Below the pieces are notes generated by a model. The model was not told where the DNA came from and did no database searches. It worked only from the letters and a program-made list of their open reading frames with translations. From Enoplolaimus lenunculus (Eukaryota > Nematoda > Enoplea > Enoplida > Thoracostomopsidae), in the NCBI GenBank assembly GCA_030248215.1, contig JASANG010001574.1, positions 1 through 64,000 of the forward strand: DNA of 64,000 nt. Direction: 5' to 3'. Below are positions 14,993 to 28,442 of this stretch, one piece after another (the first letter of the stretch is position 1; every line of letters starts with the position of its first letter). The translations under genes were made by a program, and so were the position numbers.

Positions 14993-15038
<46 letters not shown>
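14993..15038 (+). repeat. (TAA)n microsatellite
   Basis: About 15 perfect TAA units. Confidence 0.92.
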
Positions 15039-15039
<1 letters not shown>

Positions 15040-16289
15040 GAAACAAAAAATTCTACTGTTCTCTATGTTTAGTTCAATTTTTGTGTTGTGTCGCGAGCGT
15101 GCGCTGCATCCTAGCCGCGCAAGGGATTGTTTGAAAATAATTCGCGCAGACTGGTACAAAAACTAAAAAGTCATTTATTAAATTTTTGTTTAAATATTCT
15201 TGTAGATTCTCTGTTCAGTGGTAGGTCCAAAAATATCTGACAGAGGGGGCCGCACGATATATTCTAACGAAAAAGTCCTCGACCGAAGCAAGCGAGAGGC
15301 CAAACGAAACTGTAGTACAATAATCTTAAAACGAAAATTTTGATTTTGATCCTTGTTGAGGATAGAGTAATGTTTAGTCCCCTTTTATTGGATGCGTCAG
15401 TGAGTCTGTTTAGTGTAATGTTTTTAAAAATTTGTATTCTCTGATCGTATTTGTGTAGATTTCTACAAAATTTTAAAATATTTTAGTTTTGTTAAAAAAG
15501 CCGAATTTTAAGTGATTAATTAAGTTTTGTAATGTTAATAAGAAAATGCGATTAGTTGAAATCACTGGCGGATTCAAAAGACGCAAACCCGGGCAATAGT
15601 CTCTCAACAGGATACAAAAAATTTAGTATTAAGATTTAACACTGAATTTGCGTTTGGTTTTTCGCTCAGATTCCCTCAAACACTGCTAAAACCACAGTGA
15701 TTAAATTGCACTGGATTTGAGCAATAGCCTAGCCAAAGGAAATTCAAGTGGAGCCTATTTGGGTTTTTATACCCGGGTGTTTAGACACTGTCTCAGTTTT
15801 CAACGTAAGAAGTTCCCACCCGATATATTTTATAGGTCACAGCCCCCTTTTCCAAAATCGTGACAACATGCAAAGTTGTGAGGAACGTGAAACGTTACAA
15901 ATTCAACATACTATTAATTTAGTTTTTTGGGTTTGATGAAACCATACAAAACATGCCCCAACTCTGATATTTCCAATTTTAATCGAATATATTCAACACT
16001 TCGGGTTTTGCAGAAAACTGGTAAATCTATAGCAGCAGCAAACTGAATATAGAATTAGATAAACTTCACCTATTGATACTAGAACAGCTTTATCATGACT
16101 GACAGTTGTAAAATTTTTGAAAATCACGAGTCAGTTGGAAAACTACAAAACGCGGTAATAGCTACTGATAAGCGTTATTTCAATTATAGAAAACTTTTTT
16201 CTATTACACCTCGTATTACACCAGTACATTAAATTCGTTAATAACAAAGCTAATTGTAATGAAAGTTGCCATTTAGCCACGGTTCACTG

Positions 16290-16400
16290 TACATAAGGGT
16301 TGCGCAACACTTGTCGTACAGCGCCGTCCGTCACTCGTCGGGCGCCGTTCGTCATACGTACGGCGCCGTCCGTCACCGTGGCGTATCATACATGAATAGC
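16290..16400. repeat. GC-rich GCCGTCCGTCA minisatellite-like element
   Basis: About four imperfect repeats of GGCGCCGTCCGTCAC in otherwise AT-rich DNA, followed by TAGCGTTACCC. Related blocks lie at 35.8 and 55.5 kb. Confidence 0.7.
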
Positions 16401-19198
16401 GTTACCCTAAATTTTTTGTACAATATTGTTATTTTGACTTACGTTGGTAGGTTTTTAATGTTTCATGGTTGAATGAAACTCCGCCCGGGCACGCCACTGT
16501 TTGTCCATACTTGAGTATCCAGGAACCGTAATTAAGAAATAATTATAAAATTATTCAATATAAATTAAAATGATAAATATCCAACTATTGTCGAAATACT
16601 TAAAGTTTTCGATCGGGTAGTTGATTTAAACACCTATAATTGATTTCTGAAAAGAATACGAAGACTATAGAAAACTTGTAAGAAAATGATACTAACGAAA
16701 AATTATAACAAAGCATTGTGTAATCTGATATTCGTTTTTGTCTCCGTTACCGATAAATATTAACGGTTATTTACGTTTTCGTTGCAAAAAAATTGGAAAT
16801 TTTGTTATATTTATGTTCATAGTTAGCTGTACCGCACTTGAAAATCATTCAGTTTTTAGAAAAACACATATAAGCTGGAATAGTTTGAGTTAAAATAAAA
16901 ATAACAAAATTTATTTAATCTTAGAAATTTTGGATGCGTTCTTTATATTTTAAGTTTAACTTCACATTTCCGGGCGAATACCTACCTGCATACGTCAATT
17001 GTATTGGAACGAAAATAAATAATTTTTCAACTTTTGTGCATAAATATGAGTTATCTGTTTTCGTTATTTTGATCATTATCCATTACCGTTCCCGTTATTT
17101 TAATTAACAGTTTTACTTAAATATACCACCGTGATTTACTCAAATTAATTGCGGAACCAAATACACCGTCAGCAGTTAAAACAGCAACTTTGAATCTTTA
17201 GCATCTTCTCCAATATGAGCTTCAGTCGTAGCGTGCTTGCTTGAAGACTTAACCATAACTTTAGCAGTCGTCGACTTTAATTTTACGACCGGCTTGTGGA
17301 AATCAAAAATGCCTTTAACATCTTGAGTTTAAAAAAGTGTAGCATTGGCAAGTTTAAAATACAAAAATTGATCGATAAATAAATTGAAACATTTCATGAA
17401 ATGTATATTAGGAATTTATTTAGCACTTTTGAATTAATTTTAAGTCTTACAAAATTCATTATAATTTCAGGGTTCGTCGGTTACACAATTGCGTAATAAT
17501 TAAAATAGTGTATGCCACTTTACTTGAAATCAGTTGGCTTAAAATAATTTTTATAAAATACCCGGGGATAAGCGCAATATTTTGTATGCAAAAAGCGCTG
17601 AATGTGCCACTGCATACCGGGAAGTCCATACGGTGAGCGTTAACTTTATTAATATTCATACTTTACCCACAATTCTTAAGCCAAAACTTGGCATGATTTT
17701 CCAGCTAACCATAAATCTGGTACTGCAATCGCCAAATTTAAAAAAACAACTCAAATACGTTCTTTCGTTAATGATAATTAGATAATAACGCAAATTCGAC
17801 CATTCAATTTAAACAAAATGTCAAACAAAAATTTTGTAAAACAAACTATTGCACCACCAGGCGTCCGTTTGCATCGCTTTTCAGATGTTGAGCCGCGCGT
17901 AGTTTACGCGTCCTCAAAATTGACTTGTATTTACTCAAAACGCTAAACGCAGTTGTTATTTTCTTTTTCTTGAACAGTAAATTGTAAACCGAAGCCAGCT
18001 CATTTATCATTTTTAAGTTTAAATATTACAAAAGTTTTGCAACATTGCGCAAATTCCGTGTGAATTGTTTCATAAAACACGCCAATGTGGTTTGTTTGCA
18101 ACAGCTTTTTTTCATACTTCAAACAACGCCGGGTTCAAGGCTACGAATGCTTCAGTTGGAAAAAATTTATTTATTAATCTTCTACTCTTTAGGGTGGGCT
18201 GTTTTGATTAGTAAAAAATGCGACTAAACTAATGTAAGAATCAACGCCTTAGCATCTGAGGTTCTACTGAAGCTTATATGTACTATACGGTGTGCACGAC
18301 TACTGTTCGAAGTTTTGCCCAAAGTTAAGGACCATGTCGGGAATCGAACGTCGGCCCTGTTGCACTCTAGTCAAGCATGCAAACACTACACCATACAGTC
18401 ATTGCAACAGCTTCTTATACCGGTACATGTGCACATGTATAGCAATCTTTTTGCTTTTGTATACACTTATCGTGTACATAAATACCAACAAAGCTTAGTA
18501 AACGATTATACTAAAAATGTTTAATGTCGTAAAGGCAATTTGTTTCAGAAAACTATATTAACGATCAAAGTTAACTATGCTAAATATTCTTCACTGCGAA
18601 AAAAATTTCAATTATTAACCTCCCCAAAGCAAAGCTTGCACTAGCCGATCCACAAGGAGGGCGGAAGCGTACGTCCGCGTCAGAAAAGTTTCGGATAAGA
18701 TGGTAGGGTCCGTTACCTTATGAATTTTCATTTCGCACTGTTGTTAGTACACTTCAGAAATGCTGCCTGTGGGGCTACTTGTATGACACGGATCAAAATA
18801 ATACTATAGCTAAAACGGTGCCTAACCTGTAGGCACCCTCATTCCACGTGAGCGTGTAGCAGGGTTGTCTGGGAGCTATGATCCTTACCAATCAGCAGAA
18901 AATTGTTCTTTTTCCAAAGGATTTAATGCTAAAATTTACGTTTAGCTTCGCGTTCGCTTCGCTCGCGAGATTTTTTTACACTGCTATGTCTTCTACAAAT
19001 GTTTGGTGATAAATTGAAAATTTGTTTATTAAGTTTTATAATCGTGCGATTTACACATAATTGAAACAATCAAAAACAAATCGGCGGCACTTTCGGTGCC
19101 GTGTTTTTTATAAATGTATATGCCCCACCGGCCTGAGGTTTCTCAATCCGTCACTCATACCTTGTGATAGTGCACAATGTCTATGTAACCCCAAAATG

Positions 19199-19411
19199 TA
19201 CTCTGCAAAAAATGGTAAGTCAAATTGACTCTCTGCGAAAAAGTCTGCACTGGACTACACAAACATAGTCAAATTCGACTCCAACAGAGTCAAACATGAG
19301 ACTCGTGAGTCGAATTTGATTCTGGCAAACTCGAATTCGACTCAGTTTGTTTAGTCCTGTAGAGCCTATTTCGGAGATAGTCAATTTGATTCACCATTTT
19401 TTTGCAGTGTA
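19199..19411. mobile_element. TACACTGCAAAAA MITE with GAGTC palindromes
   Basis: Ends TACTCTGCAAAAAATGGTAA and (inverted) TACACTGCAAAAAAATGGTG. The interior is a set of GAGTCAAATT and GAGTCGAATTC repeats in both directions. The flanking TA would fit a TA duplication. Confidence 0.82.
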
Positions 19412-21057
19412 GCATTTAGAACTAGGATTTTTTATACTATTATTAAACATTGGCACTAAACCCATACTACTTATATTATTAACTACCACATTCTGTATAA
19501 TTAAACTTAGAACGCAAAACATAAGTATACAATTTGAATACAGTTCGTTCAAGCTTACAGTTAACGTACATTTAAATTGCTTGACATATATAACAAGCAA
19601 GGTATGCGACTAACCGTTTTCTAAGAAACAAGCTATCATTGCAAATATTGCAGCCACTTTAACTAGTAAAACGGAAATCTGAAGCATAAAATGATCGCTT
19701 AGCCTAGCTTATATGAATCCATTACAAAGTTTAGTGTGGTTCTGATTAATGTTTTATTAAAATACGAGGTTTCAGCTAACCCTACAATTTAATAAAAAAG
19801 AGTAAAATAACTAAAATGCTATAAAATAACTAAAATGCGATACAGAGTTTACTGTAACCCTAAGACCTTGGAGACATCTGTTATATCACAAACGGCGTAC
19901 AGTAAAATTTTAAAAATAGACTCGACCTCAGTAGCTACTTTTTTGTGCTGAAAATTTAACAATTTTTAATTATAGAGATATCAATTAAGTTTGCTCTTAT
20001 TTTTGTAGAAAGAATAACTAATTTACTGTGACGCAGTTGAGTTTTTTTACCGATAGTCCTATAGTGTAATAAAATTTGTTGAACAAAAAACAGCGATCAA
20101 TGTTAAAATGCCAAAGGTTTAACTATATCGATTTACGCTGTACAATATTTGACTCGTTTCAAAGTTTCAAGTCAAAGTTTCGGGTATTTAATACCAAATT
20201 TTATTGTTACTAAATTAGCAAGAGATGAACAACTGTTGTTTATCAGGTTTACACTGAAGTTGTCATGGTTTAGCGTCATATATCTATACATACATATATA
20301 GCATAGCTCAGATTTGGGATCAATTTCGGATTTCACAGCAAGGGTATAACTTTAATGCATTCCATAAAAAATGAAAACTGATTGTTCGATTTCAAAGTAG
20401 CCAATTGATAAGCTGTGTCATTTTGTTAAAAAATTAAATTCTAAATCATTAAAAATATAGCATTTTCGCACAAAGTTGTTCAGCCGACAAATAAATAACA
20501 CCGCTTGTTACCTATTAATTTTTTCAAAATGAAATTATGCAAACATCTTCCACCCATAATCCCTAGAGCCAATTCCTACTAAAATATGACTCGTAGCATT
20601 AAACAAAGTAATTGCATATACCGCAGCAAGAAATGTTCTGTTTTTAAATTGCTAATTAACCACAAGCAAAGTTAAAATTTAAAAATTAATGGCCTTGGAA
20701 ACATTTTGGCAAACTAAAGTTTATTTGGTTGAAGTAATACAGCATCGAGTAGAGCTGAATGCAGCTGACGTGCGCTTAGCCCGCATTTAGGGTAAAGGTT
20801 CAAGCTCAGGCAGCTATTTTAGGCAAAGACTCAGGCTTGAGCATAAGTAAGGGTTTTTCTCTACCAGTGGCTAACCATAAAAGAGGGTTGAAAGTGTACA
20901 GGAGATCTGGAACCGTTAAATTTGCGCATACTTAACGTTGTATCTAGAGACTTGTGTTCAAATCTTTGGACTATATATACAATCTTAAAGCAATGATTGC
21001 ATTAGAATTAATTATTGCTTTATTCACAGTAGTTCTTCATTTGCGTCGAGGGACAAT

Positions 21058-21378
21058 GGCTGGGTTTCTCAAGCCCTACTTAAGCACAACTTAGTACTTG
21101 AGTAAAGCTTACTTAAGTTAAGTAATTACTGAAGCCGCTCACTAAATTTGATATATTACTGATAAACAGTTCACAGATACTAACTTTAGTGCAACTGAAA
21201 CCGTAGACTCATCTTACCTCTTTAATATATAGCAAAAACTATTACTTTCTTTTTATATCAATGGCTAACATTTGACGTTTATTTGTTTTAGTTCGAAAAT
21301 CTAAGTATCTACTTAAGTCGGCGGCTTAACTAATTACTTAAGAAGAAAATACGTAAATAAGGTTTCAGAAACCCAGTC
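21058..21378. mobile_element. Fold-back element with GGCTGGGTTTCT ends
   Basis: 321 bp with ends GGCTGGGTTTCTCAAGCC and (inverted) GACTGGGTTTCTGAAACC. Subterminal TTAAGTAATTAC-type palindromes follow on both sides. No duplication is clear. This is the only copy seen here. Confidence 0.7.
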
Positions 21379-22013
21379 ATTAGATGCCGTGAACCCATAG
21401 GCACATGCTAGAATGCATGGAAAAGCAATCCAGAAAGCGTAATCAGGACCCAGAACCATTTCGTACCTTGAAGTTTATTTGTCATGCCGAATTTTTCCAA
21501 TAATTGACACTGATATCGTATAAGCTACCCATCGAAAACAGGGAACGGGTGTGGGTTTTGATATATGTAAACAAACGGTTTCACATGTGGTAAAAATGTT
21601 TCATTTTAAATCTGTTTGGCACTGTTATACCTACATTACGATATAAAAACAAGATAATAATCAATAAAACTATTTAGAAACAATAAACAACCGTCAGACA
21701 GAATGAATGAATGTCAATTTGAAGTCTATATTGCGACATTTTACTATCGTACTATTATTATCTTTATATACTGCAAATTTTGATACATTAGCGCTCGAAC
21801 TAAAATGACACTGGCACGCGATAAAACATCAATGAAAATGGACCACTGTGTGCAATTATGGTGTTTTCGAAACAGGGGCATTTTTTAGATTAAATTTGAT
21901 ACAAGGTAAAAAGCCTAAAACCTAGACTAAACATATTTTATTATTCCATTCATTACGCTTGTAAGATAACTAAAGAAGTGCTACATGCTTAGTGCTCAAA
22001 TTTGCCAAATTTT

Positions 22014-22211
22014 GGCCAATGTAGGGATATAACAGGGCCGTAACAGTAGTATAAGCATATTCTTAAGTCTAAGCGCAAGCAATAAAATGAGCTTAAAGCC
22101 AAGCCTAAAGCGTAACACTAAGCCTAAGCAATAAAATTATAGTCTAAAGTTTAAAGTTACTCTATTGCAGTCCCGCAGATAAACGTTCCGCCCCTGATTT
22201 TAACACGGGCC
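22014..22211 (+). mobile_element. TTAGGC-hexamer MITE
   Basis: Starts GGCCAATGTAGGGATATAAC and ends TAACACGGGCC. The flanks CAAATTTT/TAAATTTT match at 7 of 8. The interior has GAGCTTAAAGCC-type hexamers and the CTATTGCAGTCCCGCAG block typical of one end. Confidence 0.87.
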
Positions 22212-22338
22212 TAAATTTTGGGCACCGTCACTTGCAATTCAATACACGCTAATATTGAAATTCTAATTATTTCGAAAAAGTTAGGTGTTGTAAAGAGAAA
22301 TTATTGCACAACTTGAAACAAATTTTGTTGTTTACTAG

Positions 22339-22550
22339 TACACTGCAAAAAATGGTCAGTCAAATTGAGTCTCTCCGAAATAGGCTTTTCCGGACTACAC
22401 AAACTGAGTCGAAATTCGACTCCGCCAGATCAATTTCGACGCACTGTGGATCGAATTTGACTCTGGCAGACTCGAATTTGACTAAATTTGTGTAGTTCTG
22501 AGATGCCTATATCGGAAAAAGCCAATTTTACTCACAATTTTTGCAGTGTA
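22339..22550. mobile_element. TACACTGCAAAAA MITE with GAGTC palindromes
   Basis: Ends TACACTGCAAAAAATGG and (inverted) TACACTGCAAAAATTGTGAG. The interior fold-back is the same as in the copy at 19 kb. Confidence 0.83.
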
Positions 22551-24390
22551 ATGTTATTTTATTTTGCTGACAAGTCAATATAATTAACACTTTTGTGCCA
22601 TTACGAACAATAGGTTTCTCGGACAATCCTGGCGTATTGCCCATGAGACCCCGACAACTTGTTGCATGCACTGCAATTTTAATGCGGCAGTCTAAAGATA
22701 ACTATAACAATTGGGTTTTGTAGTATAAAACCGTCGAAATTAGACAACTATTTTCAAGTTGCTTAAGCTAGAAAACAACTTATTGCCATTTATATAGTAA
22801 CACTTCAGAAACATGCAGGCAAATCATTACGAGCATATTTATCTTTAGAAACAGCTCAACTAGCAATAGAGTATCTTTCATTTCAACCGTTAAATTACAC
22901 TAAATTACCAATAGGATGCCAGGGGGAGCTCACCTATGCTTAGGCCCCATGGCATCCGCAGAAAATTACATTTAGGGAACACCGAATAAGTTTCCTTTGC
23001 CATGGCCACCCAACTAAGACCAAAACCTTTTCGTTCAGTCTTTGTACTAAAATTGCGTTCGATTAATCGTCTTTCCTGTCAAAACTTTCTGAATCCGCCA
23101 CTGTGAACTATACCTGACCACTGCAAGATAATGATACCAGTCTCCTTAGATTTATTATAATGAACTATAGTGTACTGCAGTGAACTGTAATATGCAATTA
23201 GTAACTGCATTTATTATAAAATAGTGTGCGTCGGCTAACGCTTAATATACTGCATTGTCTTAACAGGCATTGCCGCGCCGAGAAATTTAACCTTTGAGGG
23301 GCGGTGCTGAAAAACAAAAAATACCGTTTTGGAAGATCAAATGGGTAACTGTCAACGATAACCAAATAATAGCGGAGACTCTAGCTGGCAGATACGAGAG
23401 ACTACGACTTGAATTGCTGTACCCCTCTGTCTTCGTTTACAATAATTCCTTGCTGGTCGGAATTAAAAATGCTATACGCCGCAAGAATCATATCGATAAC
23501 GTAATATATTCCACAGGGTCAACTTCAGTATCAAACATATGGTGTTCGTGAGCTGCGTAGAGTATATTTGTGAGTGTTTTGCGGTTGTAATTTAAATCTT
23601 TCTTTAGAATGACACGCAGTGATAATTAGTAAGTTAACCGAGATATAAGTGCGTTAGTTGTATATTTCTTTTGGTAGCGGAAAACGATGTATGGGGAGAA
23701 TGAAAAATGAGTACGTATATATCTATATATAATATATCTATATATAATATATCTATATACATTTATATATTAGGCTAAGGATATTTGTAGTCTCAGGTTT
23801 AGGATTAGGCTTAGGTTTGGGCTCAGGATTATTGGCATATGGTGGAAATAACACAACAGCCGTTGTATCATTTTTGTCAGCAATGTTTATCTAGTAGTAT
23901 TTTGGTGCCCTTATATAAATTGGCAATGTTCTAAAATGTCGCAGCTTATGTTTGGCTTATATCGCTATAGATTTGGAAACCAAACTCTGCTAATTTCGTC
24001 CGAATATTAAACTGGATTTTAGTAACATTCGTTCACTTTCGAGTGCAAACATTATCGATCAATGTTTTATTTATATTCTATACCTTTTTGCTTAACGAAG
24101 TTATTGATCACAAACAAGAAGATTATTTGGATCGAAAGCACAATAAAATACATATTTAGTACAAACGTTAAAGCCAAATTGTCATAACCACTGAATGTGC
24201 ACAATAGTCCCAGTCCGAAAAATGAAGGTAATTCTAGGACAAGGAGATGTACCACTAATATCTAACTTGGAAAATTCTAACAATTTCACTAAGGTTTTTT
24301 ACATTAAAACTACAGTTCGTTCAACACCGCAACTACAGAGATGCATGTAAACGAGAACATCGATCCCACACGAACATGATTTCCGCCCCT

Positions 24391-24602
24391 GCACTGCAAA
24401 AAATGACGAGTCAAATTGAATTTCTCCAAAATACGCTCTACAACACTACACAATCTGAGTTAAATTCGACTCCACTAGACTCAAACGTCCTACTCATTGA
24501 GTCGAATTTGACTCTGGCGGAGTCGAATTTGACTCAGCTTGCGTAGTCTTGTAGAACCTATTTCGGAGAGAGCCAGTTTGACTCACCGTTTTTTGATGTG
24601 TG
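24391..24602. mobile_element. TACACTGCAAAAA MITE, worn right end
   Basis: Starts GCACTGCAAAAAATGACGAG. The right end reads GTTTTTTGATGTGTG, a diverged inverted end. GAGTCGAATTTGACTC palindromes lie inside. Confidence 0.8.
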
Positions 24603-24845
24603 GCAGAGATAAATTCATCAACAACATTCTTTCTTGAGCTATCTTCCATTTTTATTGTATTCGTAAACTTGATGTACATTTATTAATTGTAATGCTCAAT
24701 AAGCAGGGTAAAAAGAATTCTGTGTTAAAAAACTTTCTTACCCCTAATTTACCGAAATATTCTATGCTTACAAGTCCTGGTTGCGGGCATAGACCGATCA
24801 CCTGTAAGTTTAACCTTCATACATAAATACCGGTTTCCTATTTCG

Positions 24846-24997
24846 GGCCAATGTTACTTTTAGCGCCGTAACAGCAAGTTAAGCGTATTCCTAACCCAAA
24901 GCTTAAGCCTAAGCAAAAAATGTAGTCTAGAATGTAAGCCTACTCTTTTACAGACCGCCCACCACAAACCGGGACGGCCCTAAAAGTAACATGGGCC
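24846..24997 (+). mobile_element. TTAGGC-hexamer MITE, GTTACTTTTAG subfamily
   Basis: Starts GGCCAATGTTACTTTTAGCG and ends with its complement. The duplication CTATTTCG (24838-24845, 24998-25005) is perfect. It has the same end sequence as the copy at 58304 in NADK2, and so marks a subfamily. Confidence 0.88.
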
Positions 24998-25471
24998 CTA
25001 TTTCGTAATAGCAGTTTCTGCTTTTAATGTTGATAATATCAATCGGTTTTCACATAAATTGTATAAATTCAGTGTACTGAAAAATATTATTGTCCACTAG
25101 CGGTAACTAGTACGGACTGACCACCAAGTTAAAATAATAATATACACCACAACAGATGCCAATTAATGACAGACTGTACTCACGTATTACAAAACAACAC
25201 AACTTTAAAAGATATTTTAATGAACTATCGCGTTTAATTTAAAGGTGTCAAGGTGAACATGTTGAAGAAATCAATAATTTTTCAACGAAACAAAATTGGG
25301 AAATACAAAATTCAAAACGAAAAAGCAGAGGTAATAAATAAGGTGAAAAAGAGGAAATGTATTCCTTACAGACACTTCTTGGAGAGAAAATACATTTAAA
25401 AAATTTGGAATAACTTTTTATGGATCATGGAAATCACAAAATTTTCTTTTACTTGATATCACAGTCTCCTG

Positions 25472-25578
25472 CGCCAATGTATGGAACAGGGTTGTAACAG
25501 TAGTATAAGCATATTCTTTAAAGCTTACTCTGTTGCAGACCTACAGAAAAGGGGGCCGCCCCTAATCTTTACATGGCC
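25472..25578 (+). mobile_element. Short TTAGGC-hexamer MITE
   Basis: 107 bp from CGCCAATGTATGGAACAGGG to CTTTACATGGCC. The flanks GTCTCCTG/CCTTCCTG match at 6 of 8. The hexamer tract is almost entirely absent, which makes it the shortest copy in the window. Confidence 0.75.
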
Positions 25579-26888
25579 CCTTCCTGCATAGAAAACCTGG
25601 TTGCACCTTAGTAAAACGATAGCCAGGTTGTCAAATTTTGGCAAGCAAGTCGCTGTGCTCTTGTTTTTGAGTGTACCTTTTTTCAGTACTTATTTACTTT
25701 ACAATTGATAGAGAAAACGTTTCGCCTCTGATCGTTACATAGTCCACTAAACCGATAGCATTCGGGTTTTTTCCGTCATTCCCCTCTGCCCTCGTTTGCC
25801 CAAAAATAGTTCGATTTTGGAAGTTTTTGCATATTTGAGCTTTTCATGACCTCCACTGATTTATTCCACTCCACGCCCAAATTTGATGATTTTTGGGAAA
25901 CGCGGCTCGGGGAAATAACTAAAAAGACCCGCATTCTTACATCAAATTTAATTTTCGTCGTAATCTATTAAAAGGGGGAACTCTTTAATTGATTCCGTGT
26001 GTGAGATTTTAATTCATATACCACGGAAGGAAAAATTTTAATTTGCTATGCTTGGGGAACCTTCAAGTGATATCTATTTTTTTTCATATACATAATTCTA
26101 TAAATTTGAAGTCAGCTATAATTAGCACATTTCATTACTGTATTTAAAACCAATTTGTGAGGTCATTTGATACTGTAACTTGTCGTTGAGTTTATTAAGA
26201 TAAATTACGCTATTTCAATTATTAATACTATGAAAAGTAGTCTTACTAGCCTTGTACGTTCTGACTGAAAATAACGAGTGACCGCTTTATATGTATGCAA
26301 TAGATATATAGAGCAAATGACAATTTTGTTGGCAAACTTATAATAATTTGAGTTAAAATAAAATTTTAAAAGAAGCCAAATTTAATCGAAAAATCAATTT
26401 TATCTAAATTACTCTATCTGCGGCGCTTGTACTACTACGGCCCAGTAGCTTGAGACTAAACCATATGCTAATCCCAAGGACTAAGTTACACCGAAAACTG
26501 AAGATTTCGAAAACGGTGGAATAATGTTTACACGAGGTGTACCTACTTTGTGAGCCTCACTCAACATATTATGAGAAAAGTGGTCAAAAAGTATCGGAGA
26601 AGTTTTCGAATTTAGAAATTTAAGATTAATTGAAAATAAACAAATTTTAAAGTTTAGTGCGAATTAATGCTAAACTTATTTTTGGTTCAAGATATAAGTG
26701 CTGCTCTGAGTCTGTGTAGTTTTCAGAATTCATTAAGCTTTGATTAAACTAAAAATACGCCAGGTTGCAAATGAGTTTAAGCGCAACCCACCAGTTAGTT
26801 TAGTTAATCTAGGAAATTAGTTCAACGCTACTAGATTACTTAAGTTTAAATAATCGAGTTTCGTTTAGAGAGCACACAGGTACTGTAG

Positions 26889-27229
26889 TCAGTCAAGGTA
26901 GGAACCGGGACATCAGACCTTTTTACTAACAGCTGGAAAACGGGCTAGAGCGGGGATCGAACTCTTAGCCTATGGATCCTTAAGCGAGCACTCTACCACT
27001 GCGCCACGTAGCCCGCCTCTCCAACTGCATTTTTCATCGACTATATGTGTCGACCGTACAACACCATGTGCATTGCATTTATTGCAGATGCACCAGCACA
27101 AGCATATCTCACATGCTTACATGCCCTTATTTTCAACAAGGTCGTCCCTTGACCGTCCATCCTATTTTCGACTGGATACCGTGCTCATAGCGCGGCAATT
27201 TGCCATTGCGCTCACGGCGTAGCCCCCAT
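26889..27229 (-). repeat. tRNA-related SINE unit 1 of a tandem block
   Basis: On the minus strand, a CGGGCTA/TAGCCCG acceptor-like stem encloses GTGGCGCAGTGGTAGAGTGC (A box) and GAGTTCGATCCC (B box). The loop where the anticodon should sit reads TTAAGGA, but its stem does not pair. About 240 bp of unrelated tail follows, and the next unit begins at GTCAGTCTAGG. Confidence 0.85.
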
Positions 27230-27589
27230 GTCAGTCTAGGTAGGAACCGGGACATCAGACCTTTCAACTAAGCAGCTAGAAAAGCGGGCTTGAGCGGGGA
27301 TCGAACTCTTAGCCTATGGATCCTCAAGCGAGCACTCTACCACTGCGCCACGTAGCCCGCCTGTCCAACTGCATTTTTCGTCGACTATATTTGTCGACCG
27401 TATGCTGCCAGCTAGCATACATACAGGGCACTGCACCATATTGCATATGCACATAACGGACAAGCATGTCTCATGCTTACATGCCCTTATTTTCAACAAG
27501 GTCGTCCCTTGACCGTCCATCCTATTTTCGACTGGATACCGTGTTCATAGCGCGGCAGTTTACCTTTGCGTCCACGGAGTAGCCCCCAT
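27230..27589 (-). repeat. tRNA-related SINE unit 2
   Basis: Second head-to-tail unit, 360 bp, starting GTCAGTCTAGGTAGGAACCG. It differs from units 1 and 3 by scattered substitutions and a longer middle segment with a GTGCAATATGCAGT-type expansion. Confidence 0.83.
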
Positions 27590-27822
27590 GTCAGTCAAGG
27601 TAGGAACCGGGACATCAGACCTTTTTACTAACAGCTGGAAAACGGGCTAGAGCGGGGATCGAACTCTTAGCCTATGGATCCTTAAGCGAGCACTCTACCA
27701 CTGCGCCACGTAGCCCGCCTCTCCAACTGCATTTTTCATCGACTATATGTGTCGACCGTACAACACCATGTGCATTGCATTTATTGCAGATGCACCAGCA
27801 CAAGCATATCTCACATGCTTAC
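27590..27822 (-). repeat. tRNA-related SINE unit 3, truncated
   Basis: The first 233 bp are practically identical to unit 1. The unit stops at CACATGCTTAC, exactly where the GTAGTGACCCGAATA element begins. Confidence 0.83.
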
Positions 27823-28271
27823 ACTGTAGTGACCCGAATAAAAGAAGGGGACTGATATTTATTTGGTCTCTCAATATGGTACTCCTTATTCGTTAACGGA
27901 CTGTTATGACTGTTATTTATCTCCACCCTGCCCTCCGACACATTTCGTTACTGATATATCCGGCATTGCAACTATCCGTTGAATTAAACGTTTTTTGTCT
28001 TGCATCAAAACCTTGAGCGATAATGCAATTATACTTTGGAATGTTACTTTCAAAACTTAAATACGCTTTAAAGTTTCGAACTGAAATTTATTTTGTCCTG
28101 GAGCCATTTATGCTCTACGATTAGGGGTAATTGACATTTAGGGATTCTAATTAGGGTTTAGGGACGCTATCCGCTTACGGACTCTCATTAGGGATACGGA
28201 CTCCTATTGATTGGGACTCAAAATGGGGACCCCCCTCTTATTAAAGCCCTTATATTCGGGTCACTACTGTA
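27823..28271. mobile_element. GTAGTGACCCGAATA inverted-repeat element, long copy
   Basis: About 450 bp. The left end is ACTGTAGTGACCCGAATA and the inverted right end is ACAGTAGTGACCCGAATA. The right half holds repeated GGACTC/TTAGGG phrases. It directly abuts the truncated third SINE unit. Confidence 0.82.
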
Positions 28272-28442
28272 CTAGTCTGCAACGAACATTGTTTTAGAAA
28301 TTTTCATGTTCGCAGCATATTTAATATTGAAAGACTTTCTGATTATATTTCGATATAAAATCAGTTGTGGACTACGTCAAAGCGGTTGAAAGAAGCTCGG
28401 AGCAGGGAAGATTTGATTGATTCCTCATTGGAAGGGTAAACT

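Larger units (their letters stand above)
13598..19198. other. Stretch without a recognised gene
   Basis: Apart from the TAA run and the GC-rich block, it shows copies of the TTCGCTCGCGAG module (about 14,750-14,800, 15,290-15,310, 18,945-18,975). I see no exon pattern. Confidence 0.45.
19412..26888. other. Repeat-rich stretch without a recognised gene
   Basis: Between the listed elements there are two ORFs I cannot assign. One is plus-strand, 23294-23551, 85 codons, not repeat-derived as far as I can see. The other is minus-strand, 24067-24255, with two hydrophobic segments and a basic C-terminus. An ATATCT/ATAT tract lies at 23,715-23,770 and a hexamer tract at 23,770-23,840. Confidence 0.4.

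Noticed and set aside
26940-27015. Functional tRNA gene (anticodon AAG) on the minus strand
   Set aside because: The acceptor-like stem and A/B boxes are good, but the anticodon stem does not pair, and the same sequence recurs in dispersed repeats. It is a SINE component.
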